From Nonlabens sp. (GTDB taxonomy: Bacteria; Bacteroidota; Bacteroidia; Flavobacteriales; Flavobacteriaceae): 64,000 nt of DNA. The stretch is from positions 243,871 through 307,870 of the forward strand of contig JAHDIQ010000003.1 of assembly GCA_020630715.1 (NCBI GenBank), written 5' to 3'. Below are positions 32,974 to 42,463 of this stretch, in pieces. The notes under the pieces are model-generated. The model was given only the letters and a program-made list of their open reading frames with translations, did not search any database and had not been told where the DNA came from. How positions within the stretch are numbered: the first letter of the stretch is position 1; every line of letters starts with the position of its first letter. Both the position numbers and the translations under genes were made by a program.

Positions 32974-33426
32974 CTAATTAAGTTTTGCGATAAAGTTGAT
33001 CACGTTGTTTTCCAGAACTTGAAACTTGGCTACAAAGGGTTTGTAAAAGCTTGGGATGGAAAGAATCTCATCGCACTTGTGGTAATTGTACATCACAGCT
33101 CGCTTAGACTGCTTAAAACTCTCGCCTATCTTGGCATAACTGGTATCGGTATATTTCTTAAGGAAGAAATAACACGCCATTCTGGCGTCACGATATTCTT
33201 GAATCGTGCTGGTGTAAAATTCTGGTTCCTGAAGATCAAATATTTGGATGCTCTGCGAGATGATATAAACGACGAGAAGCTTTACCTTTTGTGTGTCGCT
33301 AGATTTAAGTTGTGCGTTTCCAGAAAGATTATTGATAACTTCTATGGTTTTGACAAGACCAAATTTTCCTATGAGCGTATCTACACTCTGCTGTAAGTCG
33401 CTATAATCGGGCTGTTCTTTTTTCAT
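32974..33426 (-). CDS. DnaA domain IV-like DNA-binding protein
   Basis: 150 residues. About 78-125 read DARMACYFFLKKYTDTSYAKIGESFKQSKRAVMYNYHKCDEI, with the spacing of the DnaA C-terminal helix-turn-helix (AR..AMYLxR..T..SxxxIGxxFGxRDHxTV). There is no AAA+ domain. It may bind an origin or operator of the element, or regulate transcription. It starts the minus-strand operon that includes the ATPase; a 200-bp gap upstream contains a CGCTTTCGCGAAAGCG palindrome. Confidence 0.65.
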   Translation of the reverse strand: MKKEQPDYSDLQQSVDTLIGKFGLVKTIEVINNLSGNAQLKSSDTQKVKLLVVYIISQSIQIFDLQEPEFYTSTIQEYRDARMACYFFLKKYTDTSYAKIGESFKQSKRAVMYNYHKCDEILSIPSFYKPFVAKFQVLENNVINFIAKLN

Positions 33427-33528
33427 CTGACTGTGAATTGGTTCTCACGTGCCAAACTACTAAAAGAGAGTTTTCAGGGATTTGTTAATTGGTATTCAAA
33501 AGGTTTCGATTTGGTTTGTGGATAATTC

Positions 33529-33544
33529 CGCTTTCGCGAAAGCG
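33529..33544. repeat. Perfect CGCTTTCGCGAAAGCG palindrome, intergenic
   Basis: It is in the 200-bp gap between the DnaA-like gene and the type IIG-like gene; this gap contains no other feature I can support. Confidence 0.7.
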
Positions 33545-33628
33545 TACTGAAAACAAAATGAGAAATAAAGATGAATAGCTTGTAAACTTTGTTAATTTTA
33601 GGAGCTGAACAACCTTGTAAAGCACTAA

Positions 33629-36600
33629 ATGGCATTATTCCAGACATCTGTACTCAAAAAATATCTCGCACAACAGGACACAAACGCAGTAGATAAGGCA
33701 TATCGCAAGTACACAAAATTCTTTCTCAACCTTGAGATACAGCAGAATATAGACAAGAGTAACGAGGAGCAAATACAGGCTACTTTTCTTACAGAACTCT
33801 TTGTAAACGTGCTCGATTATACCATTAATCCTAAGCCCAAATACAACCTTACTACAGAATATAAAAACGAGAAAAACAACCGCAAGGCAGACGGTGCCAT
33901 TATCACAGAAGAAAAAACGGTAGCCGTTGTAGAACTTAAGGGTACTAATACCAAGGATCTGGAAAGCATACGACGCCAGGCTTTTGATTATAAAGTAAAT
34001 CATAAAGGATGTAGGTTTGTCATTACGTCAAATTTTGAAAAACTACGTTTCTATATAGACGATACGACAGAGTTATTGGATTTTGACTTGTTTAACCTGA
34101 CGCGCGATGATTTTGGATTGTTGTATTTGTGTTTGTACAAAGACAATTTGCTCAAGGAATTACCGCTACAAATAAAGCAGGATTCACTCATTGTAGAGGA
34201 GCAAATTACCAAAGAGTTTTATAAGGATTATTCGCTTTTTAAACGTGAGTTGTATCGTGATCTGGTAAAGAAAAACGGTAAAGTTCTTAAAGTTGCATTG
34301 CAAGAAGAGACTGGCATCACAGATAATGCAGAACATCAGTCAGATCTTGAACGCCTGGAAAAAAATGTAAAACTCACGCTTTTTAAAAAGTCGCAGAAAC
34401 TTATAGATCGTTTTCTCTTTATCTTTTTTGCAGAAGATCGCGGACTCTTACAACCCAATTATACCATAAAACGTCTTGCAGAATGGGACACCATACGCAA
34501 GCTGGAAGTAGATGAGCCTTTGTACGATCGTTTTAAAAAGCACTTTAACTACCTGGATAAAGGCCGTAAGGGCGATGCAGAAAACAAAGAGATTTTTGCC
34601 TACAATGGTGGTCTCTTTAAACCAGATTCTATACTGGATCGTGTGATTATCGATGATGATTTACTTTACAATCACACTAAAAAACTGGCGACTTACGATT
34701 TTGAAAGCCAAGTAGATGTCAATATCCTTGGTCATATTTTTGAAAATTCTCTCAACGAGATTGAAAGCATTAATGCCGAAATAGAAGGTGGCAACTTTGA
34801 CAAACAGAAAAGCAAGCGTAAGAAGGATGGTGTTTTTTACACGCCTAAGTACATCACAAAATACATTGTAGAAAATACCGTAGGTAAACTATGCGATGAT
34901 AAAAAAACCGAACTTGGTTTTAAAGAAGAAGAGTATTTTAAAGGCCGTGGTACCGGAAGAAAGAAGCGAAACGACAAGACCATACAAAAGCTAGTTGAAA
35001 CGCTAGACACCTACCGGGACTGGTTGTTACAGATCACTATTTGCGATCCTGCCTGTGGCTCTGGTGCATTTCTTAACCAGGCGCTGGATTTTCTCATTAA
35101 GGAACACCAGTACATAGACGAGCTTAAGACCAAAATTCTAGGTGGTGGCTTACAGTTTCCAGATATAGAAAACACCATACTGGAGAACAATATTTATGGC
35201 GTAGATCTTAACGAGGAGTCTGTAGAGATTGCAAAACTTTCACTATGGCTTCGTACCGCACAACCACGACGTAAGCTCAACGATTTGAGCAGTAATATTA
35301 AATGTGGTAACAGTTTAATAGACAGTAAAACCATTGCAGGAGACAAAGCCTTTAATTGGGAGACCGCTTTCGCGAAAGTGTTTGCAAACGGAGGTTTTGA
35401 TGTTGTGATTGGAAATCCGCCTTATGTAAGTCACGATAGAGTTGATCATCCAAAATACTTAAAAAAGCACTATTCTAGCTATCAGTCATTTGCAGATTTA
35501 TTTTGTTACTTCTACGAATTAGGAATAAAAATCATCAAGAAAAATGGAATGTTATCATACATAACTTCTAATTCATTTTTAAAAGCAGATTATGGCAATC
35601 CATTGAGAAACTTCTTAATTACTAATGGAAATATTGATCAGCTAATTAACATTGAGGATGCCCAAATTTTTTCTGATGCTGTGGTAAATTCCGTGATACT
35701 AGTTTTTAGAAAATCATCTGACAAGTCACAAAAAGCTACTATTGTCAATTCAAAATATGAGGTTAAAACTGACTTTTTACAATTCATTTCCGAAAATCAG
35801 TTTTTTTACTCTCAAAAAGACTTAGAATCGCTTTCTTGGACGCTTATAAGACCAGAATATTTAAAAATCACTCAAAAGTTAAAAGGGAACAATCCAACTT
35901 TAGAGGATTTACAAACAAAAATAAGGCTTGGTATTGCAACTGGCTCTAATCAAGCATTTCTAATAGACGAGGATAAGAAGAATGAATTAATTTCTAAGGA
36001 TTTTAGAAGTGCTGATATTATACAGCCAATTTTAAGAGGTCGAGATATATACAGGTATCATTATGAATTGCCAGATCAATACATCATACTCAGTAAAAAC
36101 GGAATTGATATTCCAAAAGATTATCCAGCTATTTATGACCATTTAGAAAGCTTTGGCGATAAGTTCAAATCACGCGGAGCAAAAGGTCAGCATTGGACAA
36201 ACTTAAGAGCCTGTTCATTTTTTGAAGATTTCAAGGAAGAGAAAATTGTATGGATAGAACTTACGGACAGCGGTAGGTTTAGCCTTTGTTCTGAAGAAAT
36301 TTATTTATTGAATAGTGCCTATTTCTTACTTCCACCAGATGGGATCTTATCCGGCTACTTACTATCAATTTTGAATTCAAAAGCGATGAAGTTTTATCTT
36401 CATCAAATAGCAAACACGAGTGGTGTTGGAACTTTCAGGTATTTTAATATATATGTAAAAGAATTCCCCATTCCCGATGTTTCACAGGATTTTCAAGAGA
36501 CTTTACATCTGAAATCTGATACCTTAAAAAACACCATTCTTGACTTTAAAAAATTAAACGGAACATTTAGAAAGTATTTTAGATCAAATTATTCGCTTAA

Positions 36601-36895
36601 AAAAACATCTCGCAAACTCGAAAACTGGCAAGATTTAGATTTTGGTGAGTTCATTAAAGAAATGAATAAAGCCATTAAAACCACCAACAAATTGCGAGAA
36701 AAGGAAGGTCAAGCACCAGTTGCGGTACTTACCAAAACAGACGAGTTTGAATGGTTAGACCTCTTTGAGCAAAACAAGAAAAAAGCACAAGACCTACAAT
36801 CACAAATCAACACCCTAGAGCAACAAATAGATGTAATGGTGTATGAGCTGTATGGATTGAGTGATGAGGAAATAAGGATTGTGGAGAATGGTTAA
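33629..36895 (+). CDS. Type IIG-like restriction-modification enzyme (Eco57I-type)
   Basis: 1088 residues. N-terminal PD-(D/E)XK nuclease signature: D88 in RKADGAI and E102, K104 in VVELKGTN. The adenine N6-methyltransferase follows: motif I ICDPACGSGAF (about 470), motif IV VIGNPPYVSH (about 594-602), and target-recognition and coiled-coil parts up to the end. This is the layout of single-chain type IIG enzymes that cut and methylate, also seen in PglX-like methylases. No other BREX genes are present. It opens the defence cluster on the plus strand. An imperfect palindrome lies at 35365. Confidence 0.85.
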   Translation: MALFQTSVLKKYLAQQDTNAVDKAYRKYTKFFLNLEIQQNIDKSNEEQIQATFLTELFVNVLDYTINPKPKYNLTTEYKNEKNNRKADGAIITEEKTVAVVELKGTNTKDLESIRRQAFDYKVNHKGCRFVITSNFEKLRFYIDDTTELLDFDLFNLTRDDFGLLYLCLYKDNLLKELPLQIKQDSLIVEEQITKEFYKDYSLFKRELYRDLVKKNGKVLKVALQEETGITDNAEHQSDLERLEKNVKLTLFKKSQKLIDRFLFIFFAEDRGLLQPNYTIKRLAEWDTIRKLEVDEPLYDRFKKHFNYLDKGRKGDAENKEIFAYNGGLFKPDSILDRVIIDDDLLYNHTKKLATYDFESQVDVNILGHIFENSLNEIESINAEIEGGNFDKQKSKRKKDGVFYTPKYITKYIVENTVGKLCDDKKTELGFKEEEYFKGRGTGRKKRNDKTIQKLVETLDTYRDWLLQITICDPACGSGAFLNQALDFLIKEHQYIDELKTKILGGGLQFPDIENTILENNIYGVDLNEESVEIAKLSLWLRTAQPRRKLNDLSSNIKCGNSLIDSKTIAGDKAFNWETAFAKVFANGGFDVVIGNPPYVSHDRVDHPKYLKKHYSSYQSFADLFCYFYELGIKIIKKNGMLSYITSNSFLKADYGNPLRNFLITNGNIDQLINIEDAQIFSDAVVNSVILVFRKSSDKSQKATIVNSKYEVKTDFLQFISENQFFYSQKDLESLSWTLIRPEYLKITQKLKGNNPTLEDLQTKIRLGIATGSNQAFLIDEDKKNELISKDFRSADIIQPILRGRDIYRYHYELPDQYIILSKNGIDIPKDYPAIYDHLESFGDKFKSRGAKGQHWTNLRACSFFEDFKEEKIVWIELTDSGRFSLCSEEIYLLNSAYFLLPPDGILSGYLLSILNSKAMKFYLHQIANTSGVGTFRYFNIYVKEFPIPDVSQDFQETLHLKSDTLKNTILDFKKLNGTFRKYFRSNYSLKKTSRKLENWQDLDFGEFIKEMNKAIKTTNKLREKEGQAPVAVLTKTDEFEWLDLFEQNKKKAQDLQSQINTLEQQIDVMVYELYGLSDEEIRIVENG

Positions 36896-37754
36896 GATGG
36901 AAGGAACTTGCGCATTATATAAAACCAAAGGAGAAATAAGTGATAGCCACATCATCCCAAAGTTTGTTATTAATCATTCTAAAAAAACAGGTTCAAAATT
37001 TCAACGACGTGTTGCAGCGCCCAATGTTAGAATGCAGGACGGCATTAAAATACCATTGCTGAGTCCAAAAGCAGAACAAGAGTTTGGTAAACGTGAGAAA
37101 TGGTTTGCAGAGAATATTTTTCATCCCTATTTAAATTCCCAATTCCATCTACCGTATAACGAAATGCTTTATTATTTCGCTATTTCCCTACTATGGAGAA
37201 CGATCCATTTAGAAATGAAAATGGATGAAGAGCTTTCTGAAAAATGGTTCTATCAACTCTTACTAGATTGTGAAATGGAATGGAGAGGCTTTCTTGCTAG
37301 TTCCGTTTTTCCAAGAAAATTTTCTAACTGCTATTTATGGTTTACGGACAGAGTTGAGTTTCATACCACTGAGCTTGAAGGTGTAGATTACTATATGACG
37401 CGAATGAATGATCTCACAATTATCAGCAATCCTGAAAAGACATATTTAGCCATTTATGCAAAATTCAACAGGTTTATGTTTTTTTCAGTATTGAAGTCTC
37501 CAGGTGGCGAAGATGGATTGGCAGACTTAGCGATCAATCCCATTCAAGGAACCTATAACATACCACAACAATTTGAGTATTGGGCTTTATCGGAATTCTT
37601 AACTAATAGAATCCACGGAATCAGCAAGCACAATCGAGCAAGTGAGGATCAACAAGAGAAAATATATGAAGAGATAGCTAAAGATCCTGAAGCATTTTGG
37701 AAATCAGATGCCGGAAGGTCTATTTATAATGATCACTTCAATTTAAAGAAATAG
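36888..37754 (+). CDS. HNH-like protein with degenerate zinc knuckles
   Basis: 288 residues from ATG 36888 (overlapping the previous stop); another ATG at 36897 is possible. It has the ISDSHIIPKF motif, the typical second strand of a family of HNH-related proteins, followed by VRMQDGIKIPLL. Relatives usually have CxxC before ISxSHII and CxxCE after the LL; here these are CALY and LLSPKAE, so three of the four metal cysteines are missing. It is sandwiched between an R-M gene and the Gabija-like pair, 4 bp from the latter. Likely a non-catalytic or altered member. Confidence 0.6.
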   Translation: MVKMEGTCALYKTKGEISDSHIIPKFVINHSKKTGSKFQRRVAAPNVRMQDGIKIPLLSPKAEQEFGKREKWFAENIFHPYLNSQFHLPYNEMLYYFAISLLWRTIHLEMKMDEELSEKWFYQLLLDCEMEWRGFLASSVFPRKFSNCYLWFTDRVEFHTTELEGVDYYMTRMNDLTIISNPEKTYLAIYAKFNRFMFFSVLKSPGGEDGLADLAINPIQGTYNIPQQFEYWALSEFLTNRIHGISKHNRASEDQQEKIYEEIAKDPEAFWKSDAGRSIYNDHFNLKK

Positions 37755-37758
37755 AAAT

Positions 37759-39846
37759 ATGAGAATACAGAATATAAAAGTCAGGTTTTTTCGAACACTA
37801 GCAAATGCTTCCATTAATTTAGAAGATGATATTACGTTAATTGTAGGGAGAAATAATACTGGAAAAACATCGCTCTTAGAAATCATTAAAATTCTTACCT
37901 CTAATGATGATTCACTCTCGTTTGAAGACTTTTCACAATCATCATACTCGCTATTTAAAGAGCTGTATTCCGAATACGAAAAAAGCCTTGTAGAAGATCT
38001 ATCAGAAGAAGATAAAGAAGCAATTGAAATAGATATTCAAAATAGATTTCCAAAAATTCAATTGCAAATCGAATTTATCTATGATAAGGCTCAAGACTCT
38101 CTTGTTGAACTTAGTGAGTTTATTACTGATTTGGATGAAGAACGATGTGATGCTTGTGCATTGTTATCCTATGAACCTGTTAACACATTAGGTTTGCTAA
38201 AGATGTTTCATAATCGTGATGATAAGGAAATAACGTTAATACCTTATTTCAAAGAAAATCTCAATTCTTTTTACAAAGTAAAATGCTATGCTAAGGATAT
38301 AAAATCTGATTATCAAAGAGAAATAGAACTCGGCTTTAAAGAGAAATTAAAAAAAATAGTTTCCTTCGAAGATATCAAAGCCTTGCGCATACTTGATGAC
38401 AAGAAAAATGATAAAAACAAAACGCTCGCTCTGGGCTTCTCCAAATATTATAACGAGCGAGATAAAACAGATGAAAACGTACAAGCGGTAGAAGACAAAC
38501 TAAAAGAAGTTTCAGTTGATTTAAAAGAAAAGTATGATGCAGTTTTAGTGAAAATATTGAAAGATCTTAAACGTTTCGGTGCTAGAACACCAGTTGTAAT
38601 TCCTCAAATAGTTATCGACTCGGAGTTTGATTCTGAGTCGGTAATTAGAAATAATATTAAGTATTACTACCAACAGGATGAAATTAATCTTCCTGAAAGT
38701 TATAATGGATTAGGTTATAGTAATTTAATTTATATGATTCTGGAATTAGCAAGTTTTATCCAGCGATTTCGGAATGCAAAAGATGATAAAATCTCGGAGT
38801 TTTTGTGTGTCCTCATTGAAGAACCTGAAGCACATATGCACCCACAAATGCAACAAGTTTTTATTAGCCAAATAAAAGGAATTTTGGATGAAGCTAAAAA
38901 GGACAATATTGACGTACAACTGATAATTACATCACACTCATCGCACATACTGTCCGAAGCAGGAATAGATTCTGACAAAGGTTTTAAAAGAATTAGATAC
39001 TTCAACAGAATTGAAGGCGGTATTGAAGTCAAAGATTTTAATTCACTTAAAATTTCAAACGAAAAACAAACAGCTAGGTTTTTAAAACAATACCTAACAC
39101 TTCACAAATCAGATCTCTTCTTTTCTGATAAGGTTATTATTGTAGAAGGCACTACAGAACGAATGCTAATGCCACAGCTCATTTTTAAATCTGCGCCTAG
39201 CTTAGCCACCCAATATGTTTCTATTCTTGAAGTAGGTGGTGCATATACACATAAGTTCAAAGAAATTTTAGAATTTTTAAAGCTAAAGACTTTAGTGGTT
39301 ACAGACATTGATTCCGTAAATGCTGATGATGGAGAAAGGTGCGAAGTAAACAAGGGCGAAAATGGTGAGCTAACCTCAAATTACACGCTTAAGGATTGGA
39401 TTCCAAATAAAACAACCATAACCGACCTATTGGATTGTGATGAAAATGATAAACTTGAGAATAGTATTATAAGGGTCGCATTTCAAACCGAAGAAAATGG
39501 AATTGTAGGCAGAAGCTTTGAAGAGGCGTTTATTAATACCAATCTTGACTTGATTAAATCGACCTATAAGGATGAAAAAGATCACGACAAGGCCACCAAG
39601 AATTTGTTCAGTTTTTCCAGAGGTAAATCTGTAGAAACTTTGAATACTAAAACACCTTATGGGTTAGCACCAACTAGTTCAAGTGCGAAGACTAATTTTG
39701 CTTTTGACGTAATGTCTTTTCCAGAAGATGATATCGCACAATGGCAAGTTCCTGTTTATATTGATGAAGGATTAAAATGGTTAGAAAAGCCATCAAATTC
39801 CGACGTGTCAGTGGTAGGAGTCATAAAAATTGATGAAGAAGAGTAA
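37759..39846 (+). CDS. gajA: OLD-family ATPase-TOPRIM nuclease (GajA-like)
   Basis: 695 residues. N-terminal ABC-type ATPase with Walker A GRNNTGKT (30-37), signature region SYNGLGYSNLIYMILEL and Walker B LIEEPEAHMHPQM (about 349-361). A TOPRIM nuclease domain follows with VIIVEGTTERML (about 455-466) and VVTDIDS (about 512). OLD nucleases next to a UvrD-like helicase define Gabija, where GajA senses and cuts invading DNA. At 695 residues it is longer than the typical GajA of about 580. The next gene is the helicase. Confidence 0.82.
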   Translation: MRIQNIKVRFFRTLANASINLEDDITLIVGRNNTGKTSLLEIIKILTSNDDSLSFEDFSQSSYSLFKELYSEYEKSLVEDLSEEDKEAIEIDIQNRFPKIQLQIEFIYDKAQDSLVELSEFITDLDEERCDACALLSYEPVNTLGLLKMFHNRDDKEITLIPYFKENLNSFYKVKCYAKDIKSDYQREIELGFKEKLKKIVSFEDIKALRILDDKKNDKNKTLALGFSKYYNERDKTDENVQAVEDKLKEVSVDLKEKYDAVLVKILKDLKRFGARTPVVIPQIVIDSEFDSESVIRNNIKYYYQQDEINLPESYNGLGYSNLIYMILELASFIQRFRNAKDDKISEFLCVLIEEPEAHMHPQMQQVFISQIKGILDEAKKDNIDVQLIITSHSSHILSEAGIDSDKGFKRIRYFNRIEGGIEVKDFNSLKISNEKQTARFLKQYLTLHKSDLFFSDKVIIVEGTTERMLMPQLIFKSAPSLATQYVSILEVGGAYTHKFKEILEFLKLKTLVVTDIDSVNADDGERCEVNKGENGELTSNYTLKDWIPNKTTITDLLDCDENDKLENSIIRVAFQTEENGIVGRSFEEAFINTNLDLIKSTYKDEKDHDKATKNLFSFSRGKSVETLNTKTPYGLAPTSSSAKTNFAFDVMSFPEDDIAQWQVPVYIDEGLKWLEKPSNSDVSVVGVIKIDEEE

Positions 39847-39847
39847 T

Positions 39848-41647
39848 ATGGAAGCCATAGATCACATTAAAGATAAAATAGAACATAAAAAAAGTTTTGT
39901 ACTAGAAGCTGGTGCAGGTGCAGGTAAGACCTACGCTCTTATTCAGACCATAAATCATTTAATTGACACAGTAGGAATAGACCTAAAAAGGAATAATCAA
40001 TTAATTGTTTGCATCACATATACCAATGTAGCCAAGAATGAAATTATTCAAAGACTAGAAAATAATCCATTAGTACTAGTTTCAACTATACACGAATTCC
40101 TTTGGGATTGTATAAAGTCTTTTAATAAGCAACTAGTCATTCAATTTGATATTATTAACACCCAGAAACATCAAGAAAAACCAGACAAATATATTCTAGA
40201 GCTGTCTAAGCGTATTAATAGTGTAACATACTCAGATAGATCATTTAGTGATTTTGAGGCAGGTTTAGTTGGTCACGACGATCTTATTACCCTCGCTTTA
40301 TATATGTTCAGAAACTATGCAGTTTTAACAACTATCATAGCATCAAAGTATCCTTATATATTAGTAGATGAGTATCAAGACACGGCTCCAGAAACAATTC
40401 AAACTTTAATAGAGCACTTATTAAGGCAACATCAAGCAAAGACATTACTAGGTTTTTTTGGAGATTCTCACCAAAAGATTTATGACACTGGTATAGGTTC
40501 TCTACAAGAATATGTAAACACAAACGACATAGCTCTCATTAAAAAAGAGGAGAATTATAGAAGTTCAAAATCAGTTATAAATCTATTAAATAATATTAGA
40601 ACAAATATTAAACAAATCATACCAGACGGCGTTGAGGAAATTGAAGGAAGCGTTAAGTATATAAACTATCAAAATTATCCTGATCAAGCAAAGGGACAAA
40701 ACAAAACAGCTTACGAAAAATCATTAGTGCCATTAAAGAATAAAAATTATAACAATGTCATTTCAGAATTGAAAGATAACGGTTGGGATTTTGGCACTGA
40801 GAGTCCTGATAAAATTTTAATTATTGCAAATAGCCGTGTAGCTGATAAGGGTGGTTTTGGAAATTTATATCAAATTTTTAGTAGAAGATATGGACAATCT
40901 GCAAATGATATGTTGCTCAAGCGAGAAAGTCATTTAATTTCTCTGTTTGTTGGTTCACTGGATAGAAAAACTTCAATTGAACGTAAAACTGGTATTGAAC
41001 ACCTAATGAATTTTTTCCTAACTAAAGATTACGGAAACTTGAGTTCCCTTTTACGTTCAAATGGCGTTCAGTCTATTAATTTGAAAAAGCATAAAGATAA
41101 AGGTGCAATTGTTCAAAAGATCAATGAATTAAACAAATTGCGTAACGATAAGTCTGTTAAAGAAGTATTTGACTTTTGCATTGATAACAAACTCGCTGTA
41201 ATATCTCAAGGGCTTCAGAAATTTATAGATAGATTGAATACGGATCTCGAAAGCGTGGATGAAGATTTAAAGAGTAAGATAGAAAAAGACATAACTTTAT
41301 TTAATTCATTTATGAACCTTTCATATTCTGAGGTAGTTAACTTTTTTAAGCACACCCAAAATGAAAACGTCTTTTCTACAAAACACGGTACTAAAGGAGA
41401 AGAATACCGTAATGTGCTAGTAGTAATTGACGATACAAATTGGAAACAAAAATATAATTTTCAAAATTATTTTGATGATACTGAGGAACGGTTAGACAGA
41501 ATGGAACGCACTAAAAACCTCTTTTATGTATCCTGTTCAAGAGCAAAGAAAAACTTAGTCGTTGTTTCCTTATCAAAAATGGAAAACGCAGCTATGACGA
41601 AAATAGCAAGTTGGTTTGGAAATGATAACACCTTTGAAATAAGATAA
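39848..41647 (+). CDS. gajB: UvrD/Rep-like helicase (GajB-like)
   Basis: 599 residues from ATG 39848, directly after the gajA stop; ATG 39833 inside gajA is an alternative. Superfamily 1 helicase motifs are present: EAGAGAGKT (Walker A), ILVDEYQDT (motif II), FFGDSHQKIY (motif III), STKHGTKGEEYRNV (motif V) and LFYVSCSRAKKNL (motif VI). In Gabija, GajB acts with GajA at DNA ends during infection. Two subfamilies of OLD-plus-helicase pairs exist; this assignment is by domain pairing. Confidence 0.82.
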   Translation: MEAIDHIKDKIEHKKSFVLEAGAGAGKTYALIQTINHLIDTVGIDLKRNNQLIVCITYTNVAKNEIIQRLENNPLVLVSTIHEFLWDCIKSFNKQLVIQFDIINTQKHQEKPDKYILELSKRINSVTYSDRSFSDFEAGLVGHDDLITLALYMFRNYAVLTTIIASKYPYILVDEYQDTAPETIQTLIEHLLRQHQAKTLLGFFGDSHQKIYDTGIGSLQEYVNTNDIALIKKEENYRSSKSVINLLNNIRTNIKQIIPDGVEEIEGSVKYINYQNYPDQAKGQNKTAYEKSLVPLKNKNYNNVISELKDNGWDFGTESPDKILIIANSRVADKGGFGNLYQIFSRRYGQSANDMLLKRESHLISLFVGSLDRKTSIERKTGIEHLMNFFLTKDYGNLSSLLRSNGVQSINLKKHKDKGAIVQKINELNKLRNDKSVKEVFDFCIDNKLAVISQGLQKFIDRLNTDLESVDEDLKSKIEKDITLFNSFMNLSYSEVVNFFKHTQNENVFSTKHGTKGEEYRNVLVVIDDTNWKQKYNFQNYFDDTEERLDRMERTKNLFYVSCSRAKKNLVVVSLSKMENAAMTKIASWFGNDNTFEIR

Positions 41648-41650
41648 TCT

Positions 41651-42202
41651 ATGAAAAACTTTGAATCCTTTACTAACTATATAGTTTACCTAAATGGCGA
41701 TTTACCAAAAGGAATGAATGCAGGTCTCTCTGGCTCATTGCCCAATAGAGTTGCAGGAGATAAAGCCGAACAATATATAGTTAGAAAACTTAATACACTG
41801 AACTACGAGGCTTATATAACGCCAGGAAGCAAATCGCCAGCGGATATTTTTGCAGTAAAAAGACGAAAAGGTTATTGGCATATAATGCTTATTCAAGTGA
41901 AATCTTCTAAAAAAGTCTCTACAATTAAAAAGCTTAATGAAGCTAAGGTTGAAGAGCTCAATAATCTTGGAAAATTTGTCAAAGAACAGCTTAAGAAAGT
42001 TGAAATGATGAATGACTATTCCAGTAAGCCCGTTTTAGTGAGCACAGGCTATGCAGCAGTTCATAGTCTAGAGTCAAAAAGTGGCCTTAGAAATCTAATT
42101 AAAAACACTGAATTTTATTCTGCATTTAGATCAAATTTTACTAACCTAGATTTCGCGAAAGCGAAAGAAAAAGCAGAAGCGGCTCACAGCTTGAAATCTT
42201 AA
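41651..42202 (+). CDS. PD-(D/E)XK nuclease-like protein after the Gabija-like pair
   Basis: 183 residues. GDKAEQYIVRKLNTLNYEAYITPGSKSPADIFAVKR... IMLIQVKSSKK shows the Hjc-like restriction-fold pattern (a Glu, then S-P-A-D, then Q-V-K), with catalytic Asp and Lys present. No ATPase or membrane part. It starts 3 bp after gajB, so it is a third gene of that operon and may be an accessory nuclease. Near its C-terminus the partial palindrome TTTCGCGAAAGCG encodes FAKA. Confidence 0.65.
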   Translation: MKNFESFTNYIVYLNGDLPKGMNAGLSGSLPNRVAGDKAEQYIVRKLNTLNYEAYITPGSKSPADIFAVKRRKGYWHIMLIQVKSSKKVSTIKKLNEAKVEELNNLGKFVKEQLKKVEMMNDYSSKPVLVSTGYAAVHSLESKSGLRNLIKNTEFYSAFRSNFTNLDFAKAKEKAEAAHSLKS

Positions 42203-42244
42203 CCCTATCGTCCAAAGTTTACAATCCATTAAAAACATCCCGTA

Positions 42245-42252
42245 TATATTTG
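42245..42252 (+). promoter_or_regulatory. -7 box upstream of the 43-aa basic protein
   Basis: TATATTTG matches the Bacteroidota TAnnTTTG box and lies 30 bp before the ATG of a small gene; no perfect TTG lies at -33, only an A/T-rich stretch. A separate transcript for the small gene is supported by a hairpin terminator after it. Confidence 0.5.
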
Positions 42253-42281
42253 AGCCATTATTAATATTAAAACCCAAAATT

Positions 42282-42413
42282 ATGGCAAAGTCAAACACAC
42301 CAGTAAATGGACCAAGTAAAACAGGAAACGCATCCGGAAAAGGTAGAGGAAACAATCCACCTCGAACAAGTTCAGGTAACTCTGGGAATTCAGGTTCTAA
42401 AGGAAAAAAGTAA
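42282..42413 (+). CDS. 43-aa Gly/Ser/Asn/Lys-rich basic protein with its own promoter and terminator
   Basis: A small gene encoding a low-complexity, basic protein (MAKSNTPVNGPSKTGNASGK at the start, KGKK at the end), lacking hydrophobic residues. It is flanked by a TAnnTTTG promoter box and a 13-bp hairpin, so it is likely expressed on its own. A similar-length basic protein occurs at 56.5 kb. It may be a nucleic-acid-binding or regulatory peptide. No function known. Confidence 0.55.
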   Translation: MAKSNTPVNGPSKTGNASGKGRGNNPPRTSSGNSGNSGSKGKK

Positions 42414-42422
42414 TGTAAATAA

Positions 42423-42455
42423 AATGGTCGCAATGACTAAAACATTGCGACCATT
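42423..42455 (+). terminator. 13-bp perfect hairpin after the 43-aa gene
   Basis: AATGGTCGCAATG and CATTGCGACCATT are perfect complements around a 7-base loop, ending just before the next gene (ATG 42464). It is followed by CTTAAG, not a long T run, so it could be a terminator or a structured leader of the next gene. Confidence 0.6.
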
Positions 42456-42463
42456 CTTAAGTT

